A stretch of DNA of 64,000 bases from Paraburkholderia hospita (GTDB lineage: Bacteria > Pseudomonadota > Gammaproteobacteria > Burkholderiales > Burkholderiaceae), in contig NZ_CP026106.1 in assembly GCF_002902965.1 (NCBI RefSeq), positions 1,674,001-1,738,000 on the forward strand, given 5' to 3'. A program made the translations under genes and the position numbers. How positions within the stretch are numbered: the first letter of the stretch is position 1; each line of letters opens with the position of its first letter. Below the pieces are notes generated by a model. The model ran no database searches and was not told the DNA's origin. It worked only from the letters and a program-made list of their open reading frames with translations. Positions 56,419 through 64,000 of the stretch are shown here, piece by piece.

Positions 56419-59400
56419 ATGAACATCTCCCACTTCTGCATCGACCGGCCGATCTTCGCCTCGGTCATCTCGATTGTCATCACGCTGGGCGGCGCGCTGT
56501 GCATGCTCGCGCTGCCTACCGCGCAGTACCCCGACATCACCCCGCCGCAGATCACGATCTCCGCGACCTACCCGGGCGCGAGCGCCGACGTGGTCGCCAA
56601 CAACGTCGCCGCGCCGATCGAGCAGCAGGTCAACGGCGCGGACAACATGATCTACATGAGTTCGTCGAGCTCCTCGACGGGCAACCTGACGATCAACGCG
56701 TACTTCCAGATCGGCACCAACCCCGAACTCGCCCAGGTCGACGTGCAGAACCGCGTGAACCTCGCGCTGCCGCAACTGCCGCAGTCCGTCACCAACCAGG
56801 GCGTGCAGGTGCAGAAGAAGTCGCAGGCGTTCATGATGGTGATCGCGATCTACTCGCCCACCGAGCGCTACGACGCCACCTACATCGCAAACTACGCGAA
56901 CGTCTACGTGCTCGATGCGCTCAAGCGCATCCCGGGCGCCAACCAGTCGAGCATCTTCGGCACGCCCGACTACGCGATGCGCATCTGGCTGCGCCCCGAC
57001 CGCATGGCGCAGCTGGGCATCACGGCCGCCGACGTGCAGCGCGCGGTGGCCAACCAGAACCAGCAGTTCGCCGTCGGCCGGATAGGCCAGTCGCCCACGG
57101 GCAACGCCGTCGAACAGTCGTTCGCCGTCACCACCACAGGACGGCTGACCGAGCCCAGCGAATTCGAGAACATCATCATCCGCGCGCAGAGCGGCGGTGC
57201 GGCGATCGTGCGGCTGAAGGACATCGGGCGTGCCGAACTGGGCCAGAAGGACTACTCGATCCGCAGCCGCTTCCAGGGCAAGCCTGCCACCGTGATCGCC
57301 GTCTACCAGCAGCCGGGCGCGAACGCGCTCGATGTCTCGAAGCAGGTGCGCGCCACGCTCGCCGGGATGAAGAAGTCGTTCCCCGAGGGCATCGACTACG
57401 AGATCGCGATGGACACCACCGAGTTCACGCGCGCCTCGATCACGGACGTGGTGCACACGTTCTTCGAGGCCGTCGTGCTGGTGGTGATCGTCGTGTTCGT
57501 GTTCCTGCAGAGCCTGCGCGCCACGCTGATTCCCGTGCTGGCCGTGCCCGTGTCGATCGTCGGCACCTTCATGGGGATGGAGGCACTCGGCTTCTCGATC
57601 AACATGCTCACGCTGTTCGGCATGGTGCTGGCCATCGGCATCGTGGTCGACGACGCGATCGTCGTGATCGAGAACGTCGAGCGCAACATGACCGTGCACA
57701 AGCTCGATCCGAAGACGGCCGCCAAGCAGGCGATGGATGAAGTGGCGGGCCCCGTGGTGGCGATCGTGCTGGTGCTGTGCGCCGTGTTCGTGCCCGTCGC
57801 GTTTCTCGGCGGCATCACCGGGCAGATGTACAAGCAGTTCGCCATCACGATTGCGATTTCCGTGGTGATCTCGGGCATCGTCGCGCTGACGCTCTCGCCC
57901 GCGCTCGCCGCGCTGCTGCTCAAGCCCGGACATCACGAGAAAAAGGGTTTCTTCCGCTGGTTCGACAACCAGTTCACGCGCATGACGGCGGGCTATACGC
58001 GCGCGGTGCGCCTCATCATCAAGCGCTTCGTGATCGCGCTGCTGCTGTTCGTCGGCATGATCGCGCTGGCCGTCGTGATGATGCGCGATATTCCGACCGC
58101 GTTCCTGCCGCCCGAAGACCAGGGCTATCTGCTGGGCGCCGTGATCATGCCCGATGCAGCGTCGCTGGACCGCACGGGGCAGGTGTCGGACCGCGTGTCC
58201 GAGTACTTCATGAAGCAGCCGGCGGTGGGCAGTATCACGACGGTGGACGGCTTCAGCATTCTCGACAGCCAGAACAAGAACAACTCGTCGACGTTCTTTG
58301 TCGGCTTCAAGAGCTTCGAGGACCGGTATTCGTCGGCCAATATCCGCACGCAGAATGCGCGCGCCGTGCTCATCGATGCGTACAAGGCGCTCTCGCAGAT
58401 CCGCGAAGGCATCGTCGTGCCGCTCAATCCGCCGTCGATTCCGGGGCTGGGCACGACAGGTGGCACCGAAATGTGGATCCAGAGCAAGGGCGATGCGACG
58501 ATCGCGCAGTTCGCGGCCGTCGTGGACGACTTCGTCGCGAAGGCGAAGCAGCGCCCCGAACTGACGGGCGTCACGTCGACCTTCAACGCGAACTCGCAGC
58601 AACTGCTGGTCGACGTGGACCGCGACAAGGCCGAGACGCTCGGCGTGCCCGTCCAGGACGTCTACAGCGCGATGCAGACGATGTTCGGCTCGCTGTACGT
58701 GTCGCAGTTCAACCGCTCGAGCCGGCTGTGGCAGGTGATCCTGCAGGCCGAGCCGTCGTACCGGTTGAGGCCCGATGACCTGACGCAGATCTTCGTGCGC
58801 AGCTCGAACGGCAGCATGGTGCCGCTCAAATCGGTGGTGACCTCGCGCTACGTGACGGGGCCGGACCTGATCACGCGCTTCAACAACTTCCCGGCCGTGA
58901 AGATCACCGCGAACGCGGCGCCCGGCTACGCGTCGGGCCAGGTAATCACTGCGCTCGAAGAGGTGGGCGCGCAGATGCCGTCGGAGTACGGGGTGGCGTG
59001 GAGCGGCGAGGCGTTCGAGGCGAAGCAGTCGGGCGGCACCTCGGGCCTCGTGTTCGTGTTCGGTCTGGTCATGGTGTTCCTGATTCTCGCGGCGCAGTAC
59101 GAGAAGTGGAGCCTGCCGTTCGGCGTGCTGATGGCGGTGCCGTTTGCCCTCTTCGGCGCGCTGGTGGCGATCCTGCTGCGCGGGCTGAACAACGACGTGT
59201 ACTTCCAGATTGGTCTGACGATGCTGGTGGCGCTGGCGGCGAAGAACGCGATCCTGATCTTCGAGTTCGCGGTGCTCAACCGCGAGGCGGGCAAGTCGGT
59301 GTTCGACGCGACCATGACGGCGGCCGAGGAGCGGCTGCGGCCGATCGTGATGACGTCGCTCGCGTTCATCCTGGGCTGCGTGCCGCTCGCGATCGCGACG

Positions 59401-59670
59401 GGCGCGTCGGCCAACAGCCGGCATTCGATCGGCACGGGGGTAATCGGCGGGATGCTCGGGGCCACGGCGATTGCGGTGTTCTTTATTCCGATGTTCTTTT
59501 ACGTGCTCGAGACGATGTCGGAGCGCTCGGAGAAGAAGGCGAAGAAGGCCGGGGATGTGTCGCCTTTTGCGCCGGGGTCGGAGCCGCCAAAGGTGCCGCC
59601 GTCAGCGGGTGGACCCAAAGTCGGTGGTGGCCCGGCGACCAACCCGTCCGCACCGCGCGAGGGTGACTGA
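56419..59670 (+). CDS. RND multidrug efflux pump, inner-membrane transporter (AcrB/MexF type)
   Basis: The 1083-residue HAE1-type pump has the twelve-helix RND layout with duplicated periplasmic loops. The N-terminus (FCIDRPIFASVISIVITLGG) and the proton-relay pair D411-D412 in TM4 (IGIVVDDAIVVIENVERNM) are clear; the C-terminal half has AKNAILIFEFAVLNREAGKS with the conserved Lys. The C-terminus is extended by a ~40-residue Pro/Gly tail. Expected substrates are hydrophobic drugs, solvents or phenolics. The next gene begins 1 bp after the stop. Confidence 0.96.
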   Translation: MNISHFCIDRPIFASVISIVITLGGALCMLALPTAQYPDITPPQITISATYPGASADVVANNVAAPIEQQVNGADNMIYMSSSSSSTGNLTINAYFQIGTNPELAQVDVQNRVNLALPQLPQSVTNQGVQVQKKSQAFMMVIAIYSPTERYDATYIANYANVYVLDALKRIPGANQSSIFGTPDYAMRIWLRPDRMAQLGITAADVQRAVANQNQQFAVGRIGQSPTGNAVEQSFAVTTTGRLTEPSEFENIIIRAQSGGAAIVRLKDIGRAELGQKDYSIRSRFQGKPATVIAVYQQPGANALDVSKQVRATLAGMKKSFPEGIDYEIAMDTTEFTRASITDVVHTFFEAVVLVVIVVFVFLQSLRATLIPVLAVPVSIVGTFMGMEALGFSINMLTLFGMVLAIGIVVDDAIVVIENVERNMTVHKLDPKTAAKQAMDEVAGPVVAIVLVLCAVFVPVAFLGGITGQMYKQFAITIAISVVISGIVALTLSPALAALLLKPGHHEKKGFFRWFDNQFTRMTAGYTRAVRLIIKRFVIALLLFVGMIALAVVMMRDIPTAFLPPEDQGYLLGAVIMPDAASLDRTGQVSDRVSEYFMKQPAVGSITTVDGFSILDSQNKNNSSTFFVGFKSFEDRYSSANIRTQNARAVLIDAYKALSQIREGIVVPLNPPSIPGLGTTGGTEMWIQSKGDATIAQFAAVVDDFVAKAKQRPELTGVTSTFNANSQQLLVDVDRDKAETLGVPVQDVYSAMQTMFGSLYVSQFNRSSRLWQVILQAEPSYRLRPDDLTQIFVRSSNGSMVPLKSVVTSRYVTGPDLITRFNNFPAVKITANAAPGYASGQVITALEEVGAQMPSEYGVAWSGEAFEAKQSGGTSGLVFVFGLVMVFLILAAQYEKWSLPFGVLMAVPFALFGALVAILLRGLNNDVYFQIGLTMLVALAAKNAILIFEFAVLNREAGKSVFDATMTAAEERLRPIVMTSLAFILGCVPLAIATGASANSRHSIGTGVIGGMLGATAIAVFFIPMFFYVLETMSERSEKKAKKAGDVSPFAPGSEPPKVPPSAGGPKVGGGPATNPSAPREGD

Positions 59671-59671
59671 C

Positions 59672-61153
59672 ATGCGCCGCGCCCCGCTGACCACTCCGCT
59701 CGCCACCGGCCTTGTGTCCGCGCTATGCGTCCTTGCCCTGAGCGGTTGCCTGCTCGGGCCGAACTACTCGCGCCCCCAACTCGACGTGCCCGCGACGTAC
59801 CGCTTCCCCGACAACTACGCGGCCGACATCGCCAACACCGAATGGTGGAAGCAGTTCGACGACCCGGTGCTCGATGAACTGATCACGACCGCGCTGGCGA
59901 ACAACAACGACGTGAAAATCGCCGCTGCGCGCGTCGACCAGTTCCTCGGCCAGTTCGTGACGACGCGCGCGGCGCTGTTTCCGCAGGTCGGCGCGGGCTT
60001 CGATGCCGGGCGCCAGCGTATCTCGACGTCGTCCTCGCCGCTGTTCGCGAATGTGCAGAGCCCCGTGTTCAACACGTACACGGCGTCGCTCTCGGCGTCA
60101 TGGGAGATCGACCTCTTCGGCCGCAACCGGCGTCTGACGGAATCGGCGCGCGCGAGCCTGCTGTCGACGGAAGAAGCGAAGCGCGGCACGGTGCTGACGC
60201 TGGTGTCGTCGGTGGCGTCGTCGTATATCAACCTGCGCAGTCTCGACCGGCAGCTGGAGATTGCGAAGGCCACCACGGCGAGCCGCGCCGAATCCGTGCA
60301 CGTGTTCGATCTGCGCTTCAGGGGTGGCGAGGTTTCGCAGATGGAACTCGCGCAGAGCCAGTCGGAATACGAGGCATCGCGCGCGGTGATTCCGCAGATC
60401 GAGGCGCAGATCGCGCAGCAGGAAGACGCGCTCTCGGTGCTGCTCGGGCGCAATCCGGGCGATATCCTGCGCGGGCGCGCGCTGGCCGAACTCGCGGCGC
60501 CTGCCGTGCCGGCCGGGCTGCCGTCGGATCTGCTGGAGCGCCGCCCCGATCTGCGTCAGGCCGAGCAGGATCTCGTCGCGGCGAATGCGCAGATTGGCGC
60601 GGCGAAAGCGCTGTATTTTCCGCAGATTTCGCTGACGGGGCTGCTCGGTACGCAAAGCGGGCAGTTCTCGAAGCTCTTTACGGGGCCGTCGCGCGTGTGG
60701 TCGTTTGCAGGTTCGATCGCGCAGCCGGTCTTCGAAGGCGGTGCGATCGTCGGACAGGTGAAGCAGGCCGAAGCGGTGCAGCAACAGGCGCTGTACTCGT
60801 ACCGCAAGGCGATCCAGGGAGCGTTCCAGGAAGTCGACGATGCGCTGATCTCGTCGCAGAAGGTGCGTGAACAGTTCGATGTGCAGGTACGGCAGGTCCA
60901 GGCGCTGGCGACGTACGCGCATCTTGCGCGGCTGCGGTATGAAGGCGGCTACACGAGCTATATCGAAGTGCTCGATGCCGAGCGCAGTCTCTTCAACGCA
61001 CAGTTGAACCAGACGCAGACCCAGGCGGGCGTGCTGGTGTCGTATGTGAACCTGTACAAGGCGATGGGCGGCGGCTGGGTCATCACGGCAGAAGGCCTGA
61101 CCACCCAGGCAGCGCAGCACAGCGGCGATGCGGCCGCGCAGAGCGCGAAATGA
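59672..61153 (+). CDS. RND outer-membrane channel, NodT/OprM-type lipoprotein
   Basis: The 493-residue protein has a signal with lipobox (LALSGC) followed by the family start LLGPNYSRPQLDVPATYRF. Two outer-membrane-efflux repeats follow (AARVDQFLGQFVTTRAALFPQVGAGF, SASWEIDLFGRNRRLTESARASLL; DLLERRPDLRQAEQDLVAANAQIGAAKALYFPQISLTG). It completes the tripartite pump and is translated right after the transporter gene. Confidence 0.94.
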   Translation: MRRAPLTTPLATGLVSALCVLALSGCLLGPNYSRPQLDVPATYRFPDNYAADIANTEWWKQFDDPVLDELITTALANNNDVKIAAARVDQFLGQFVTTRAALFPQVGAGFDAGRQRISTSSSPLFANVQSPVFNTYTASLSASWEIDLFGRNRRLTESARASLLSTEEAKRGTVLTLVSSVASSYINLRSLDRQLEIAKATTASRAESVHVFDLRFRGGEVSQMELAQSQSEYEASRAVIPQIEAQIAQQEDALSVLLGRNPGDILRGRALAELAAPAVPAGLPSDLLERRPDLRQAEQDLVAANAQIGAAKALYFPQISLTGLLGTQSGQFSKLFTGPSRVWSFAGSIAQPVFEGGAIVGQVKQAEAVQQQALYSYRKAIQGAFQEVDDALISSQKVREQFDVQVRQVQALATYAHLARLRYEGGYTSYIEVLDAERSLFNAQLNQTQTQAGVLVSYVNLYKAMGGGWVITAEGLTTQAAQHSGDAAAQSAK

Positions 61154-61205
61154 GCGACTTCGCCCTCCCCTTCAAACGGCTCGCTCGCAACATGAGGCGA
61201 CCGTC

Positions 61206-62807
61206 ATGAGCCGTCCGCCCGAGCTACCTGAGGCCGTCGCCGTGCCGCCCAAGCGCTGGCGCATTCAGTGGATCTGGCTTGTGCCCATCGTGGCCGTGCT
61301 GGTCGGCATCTGGCTCGCGGTGCAGGCGGTGCTATCGCAAGGTCCGACGATCACGATCAGTTTCAGGACGGGCGAAGGACTCGAAGCGGGCAAGACCAAG
61401 ATCAAGTTCAAGGACGTCGACATCGGCGTCGTGAAGAAAGTCGCGCTGTCGAAGGACTACAAGACCGTCATCGCGACCGCCGAACTCACACGCGACGCCA
61501 CCGATATGCTCGTCGACGACACGCGCTTCTGGGTCGTGAGGCCGCGCATCGCGGGCGGCACCGTGTCGGGCATCGGCACGCTGCTGTCGGGCGCGTTCAT
61601 CGGCATGGACATTGGCCACGCGAAACAGGAGCGGCGCGACTACTCAGGGCTCGAGGTTCCGCCCGTGTTCGCGAGCGACGTGCCGGGGCGCGAGTTCGTG
61701 CTGAAATCGGCCGACCTGGGTTCGGTCGATGTCGGCACGCCTGTCTATTTCAGGCGCCTGCAGGTCGGACAGGTGACGTCGTTCGATCTCGACAAGGACG
61801 GCGGCGGCGTCACGCTGCACGTGTTCATCAACGCGCCGTACGACCGCTACGTGAACAGCGATTCACGCTTCTGGCAGGCGGGCGGCATCGACGTGACGCT
61901 CGGCACGGAAGGCGTGCAGATCAATACGCAGTCGGTGGTGTCGATCCTCGTCGGGGGCCTCGCGTTCGAGACGCCAACCGCGTCGCTTGACCGACCCGAA
62001 GCGCCCGTGAAAGCGCTGTTCCCGCTCTTCGCCACGCGCGCCGATGCGATGAAGCAGCACGAGCGGCTCGTCGAGACCTACGTGTTCAACTTCCAGGGTT
62101 CGGTGCGCGGCCTCGTGGTGGGCGCGCCCGTCGATTTTCGCGGCATCACGGTCGGCGAGGTGTCGGCGATCTACACGCGCTTCGATCCCGCTACGAGGCA
62201 GATCAGCATTCCCGTCGAGGTCAAGTTCTATCCGGAGCGCTTCACGTCGCGTTATGCGTCGGAGCCGAGAGGCGGCCGTCTCGGGGACGACCCGAGAGCG
62301 CTGGCCGATTTCCTCGTCGAACGCGGTTTGCGCGGGCAACTCAAGACGGGCAGCCTGATCACGGGTCAACTGTATATCGCGCTCGACTTTTTCCCGAACG
62401 CGCCGAAAGCCTATGTCGACTGGAACCGCACGCCACCCGAATTGCCGACCACGCCGAGCGGCCTGCAATCGCTGCAGGAGTCGCTCAACCGGATCGTGGC
62501 GCGTCTCGACAGCTTGCCGCTCGAACAGATCGGCAAGAACGCGCAACAGACGCTCGCCAGCACCGCGCAGCTGATGCGCGATCTCAACACGCAAGTGGTG
62601 CCGCAGGCCAAGGGCGCACTGACGGCAGCGCAGGCGACGCTCGATTCCGCGAACACCGCGCTGCAGCCCGATTCGGCATTGCAACAGGACACGAGCGATG
62701 CGGTTCGCGAGCTGGCGCGCACGGCCGCGTCCTTCCGCGCGCTGTCGGACTATTTGCAGCGACATCCCGAAGCGCTGCTGCGCGGCAAAGCCGAGGACGC
62801 GAAATGA
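61206..62807 (+). CDS. PqiB-like MCE-domain protein
   Basis: The 533-residue protein has one N-terminal membrane helix (~21-42, WRIQWIWLVPIVAVLVGIWLA) and three MCE domains in the periplasm (starts near ITISFRTGEGLEAGKTKIKF, VLKSADLGSVDVGTPVYFRR, VFNFQGSVRGLVVGAPVDFRG), then a helical C-terminus. PqiB in E. coli forms a lipid-conducting tube with PqiA and PqiC. Here neither partner is adjacent. It lies 52 bp downstream of the efflux channel gene, in the same direction, with GAGG before the ATG. Confidence 0.9.
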   Translation: MSRPPELPEAVAVPPKRWRIQWIWLVPIVAVLVGIWLAVQAVLSQGPTITISFRTGEGLEAGKTKIKFKDVDIGVVKKVALSKDYKTVIATAELTRDATDMLVDDTRFWVVRPRIAGGTVSGIGTLLSGAFIGMDIGHAKQERRDYSGLEVPPVFASDVPGREFVLKSADLGSVDVGTPVYFRRLQVGQVTSFDLDKDGGGVTLHVFINAPYDRYVNSDSRFWQAGGIDVTLGTEGVQINTQSVVSILVGGLAFETPTASLDRPEAPVKALFPLFATRADAMKQHERLVETYVFNFQGSVRGLVVGAPVDFRGITVGEVSAIYTRFDPATRQISIPVEVKFYPERFTSRYASEPRGGRLGDDPRALADFLVERGLRGQLKTGSLITGQLYIALDFFPNAPKAYVDWNRTPPELPTTPSGLQSLQESLNRIVARLDSLPLEQIGKNAQQTLASTAQLMRDLNTQVVPQAKGALTAAQATLDSANTALQPDSALQQDTSDAVRELARTAASFRALSDYLQRHPEALLRGKAEDAK

Positions 62808-62810
62808 AGT

Positions 62811-62836
62811 CGCGCGAGAGTCAATGCTCTCGCGCG
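62811..62836. terminator. Terminator hairpin between PqiB-like gene and ppk2
   Basis: CGCGCGAGAG, loop TCAATG, CTCTCGCGCG: a perfect 10-bp stem just after the pqiB-like stop, in the gap between convergent genes. No long T run. Confidence 0.65.
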
Positions 62837-62871
62837 GCGAGTGCGTGCGCTACCCGATGCGTCGATAGCCT

Positions 62872-63723
62872 TTAGAACTTCTCCCGCACATAACGGACGG
62901 GCCGATCGGTCGGGCGATATCCTTCCGCCTTTTTCCGCTTCGGCAACTTGACCTTCGGGCGCGGCATCGTCTTGTACGGAATGCTGTCGAGCAGATGCGT
63001 GATCAGGTTCAGACGCGCGCGTTTCTTGTCGTCAGAGCGCACCACGTGCCACGGCGTCTGGTCGGTATCGGTTGCCGCGAACATATCGTCCCGCGCGCGC
63101 GAGTAGTCATACCAGCGGCTATATGACAACAGATCCATCGGCGACAGTTTCCAGATCTTGCGCTCGTCGGTAATTCGCGCTTCGAGACGACGTGTCTGCT
63201 CTTCCTCGCTGACTTCGAGCCAGTACTTCAGCAGAATGATGCCCGACTGAATGATGGCGTGCTCGATCAGCGGGACGGCCTTGAAAAAATTCTGCACCTG
63301 CTCGTCCGTGCAGAATCCCATCACCCGTTCGACGCCCGCGCGGTTATACCAGCTTCTGTCGAACAGAATGATCTCGCCCGCAGCAGGCAGATGCGGAAGA
63401 TAGCGCTGGATGTACATCTGCGATTTCTCGCGGTCCGTCGGCGCCGGCAGCGCGACGACGCGGAAGATGCGTGGGCTGACGCGTTCCGTGATCGCCTTGA
63501 TCGTGCCGCCCTTGCCTGCCCCATCGCGTCCCTCGAAGATCACGCAGACCTTCGCGCCCGTTTGCACGACCCATTCCTGCAGCTTCACCAGTTCGATATG
63601 AAGCGACTTGAGTTCTTTTTCATACTCTTTGTTCTTCATTTGTCCCGGCGCTTTGGTACGTTCACGCGCGCCCTTCGACTGTCCGCTGCGTACGCTGTCC
63701 TTTTCGTTCTTCAATTCAGGCAT
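62872..63723 (-). CDS. ppk2: Polyphosphate kinase 2
   Basis: The 283-residue PPK2-family P-loop kinase transfers phosphate between polyphosphate and nucleotides. Walker A is EGRDGAGKGGTIKAI (residues ~64-78), Walker B region EIILFDRSWYNRAGVERVMG, lid DERKIWKLSPMDLLSYSRW. The basic N-terminal ~30 residues (KNEKDSVRSGQSKGARERTK) precede the core. The length suggests a one-domain class I enzyme, which favours NDP to NTP (or the reverse). AGGAG lies upstream of the ATG. The truncated gene at the window edge lies upstream, same strand. Confidence 0.94.
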   Translation of the reverse strand: MPELKNEKDSVRSGQSKGARERTKAPGQMKNKEYEKELKSLHIELVKLQEWVVQTGAKVCVIFEGRDGAGKGGTIKAITERVSPRIFRVVALPAPTDREKSQMYIQRYLPHLPAAGEIILFDRSWYNRAGVERVMGFCTDEQVQNFFKAVPLIEHAIIQSGIILLKYWLEVSEEEQTRRLEARITDERKIWKLSPMDLLSYSRWYDYSRARDDMFAATDTDQTPWHVVRSDDKKRARLNLITHLLDSIPYKTMPRPKVKLPKRKKAEGYRPTDRPVRYVREKF

Positions 63724-63791
63724 CGCTCGTCTCCTGTGACCGTCGTGTCGGTTCGGCTAGCGGCCCATGCCGCGCATGGACCGCACCGGCT

Positions 63792-63998
63792 TCAGGACTC
63801 GTCCCGCGTGGGCACGACCTGGACCGTCAGCGTGCGGCTTTTCCAGAACATGTTATGAACGCGCGGCTGCAGACTCTGCAACACATGCGCGCCGATGTCA
63901 TTGAACTCGAGCACGACAGCGGGACGTTCGCCCGTTCCTTCGACGCGCCGGATCGTATCGAACGGCGGAAACCCGTAGTGACACAGGAACGTTTTGAT
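63792..63998 (-). CDS. Hypothetical protein, C-terminal part (truncated by window edge)
   Basis: The minus-strand frame enters from beyond the window and reads IKTFLCHYGFPPFDTIRRVE near the edge, ending QVVPTRDES. About 68 residues are visible. The composition is that of a real soluble alpha/beta protein (PAVVLEFNDIGAHVLQSLQP). It ends 68 bp before ppk2. Not recognised; too little is present to assign a function. Confidence 0.55.
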   Translation of the reverse strand: MKTFLCHYGFPPFDTIRRVEGTGERPAVVLEFNDIGAHVLQSLQPRVHNMFWKSRTLTVQVVPTRDES

Positions 63999-64000
63999 TT

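Noticed and set aside
56107..59424. 1105-codon open frame antisense to the RND pump gene
   Set aside because: The pump reading on the plus strand is certain. The antisense product is Arg/His/Asp-rich low-complexity sequence, a known artefact of GC-rich codon bias.

Overview
The window is a GC-rich (roughly 60-65% by eye) chromosomal segment from a betaproteobacterium. It most resembles a Burkholderia-group genome (Paraburkholderia, Caballeronia or relatives). The signs are a Pseudomonas-type NAD formate dehydrogenase, a MobA-type 3-hydroxybenzoate hydroxylase, E. coli-type argG, MexEF-OprN/Bep-like RND pump genes, many LysR/AraC/sigma-54 regulators, and translatable GC-rich intergenic repeats. 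No rRNA, tRNA, CRISPR array or phage gene was seen. Genes are dense and mostly catabolic, stress-related or transport-related.

Layout, left half. 1-2.7 kb: end of an M24 peptidase-like gene, a LysR regulator and an NAD formate dehydrogenase. 2.8-6.1 kb: metE and a divergent metR around an 11-bp-arm palindrome. 6.1-7.2 kb: a small monooxygenase and a divergent TetR gene with two matching operators. 7.2-9.1 kb: a DyP peroxidase with an encapsulin-targeting tail, overlapping the encapsulin shell gene. 9.35-13.6 kb: a formaldehyde-activating-enzyme homologue lacking the catalytic His, a histidine kinase, a receiver protein and an RsbR-like STAS protein. 14.8-21 kb: a complete ribose operon (rbsK-D-A-C-B and a LacI regulator, all leftward). 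21.3-25.5 kb: mobA, a MarR gene and an ankyrin protein. 25.5-31.6 kb: carbonic anhydrase, nitrilase with a divergent GlxA-type regulator, small exported proteins, and a dehydrogenase with a divergent HxlR regulator.

31.6-38.2 kb holds the most interesting accessory module. It is a tightly overlapping leftward operon: FlK-type acyl-CoA thioesterase, phenylacetate-CoA-ligase-like enzyme, enoyl-CoA hydratase, HAD dehalogenase-like hydrolase and an orphan branched-chain-type periplasmic binding protein. A sigma-54 enhancer-binding regulator gene follows. A -24/-12 promoter lies just upstream of the first gene, with an inverted repeat about 100 bp further upstream. The substrate is unknown.

38.2-41.4 kb carries small ORFs, a conserved hypothetical gene and a catalase-like peroxidase with cytochrome b561. 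41.4-45.0 kb is a repeat and insertion-sequence island. It has 98-bp repeat units, a 118-bp inverted repeat at both edges, an IS110-family transposase with a structured upstream RNA candidate, a ~490-bp palindromic element, and a complete IS30-family element with CCT target duplications inserted at the foot of a perfect hairpin.

Right end. 45-50.2 kb: phosphoketolase, a YetF-like membrane protein, argG and a hypothetical gene. 50.3-54.6 kb: a SulP permease, an AI-2E-family permease and a TAXI-type binding protein with extra membrane segments. 55-62.8 kb: an RND efflux operon (adaptor, pump, outer membrane channel) followed by a PqiB/MCE protein. 62.9 kb to the end: PPK2-type polyphosphate kinase and a truncated unknown gene. 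Several convergent pairs are separated by strong hairpins.
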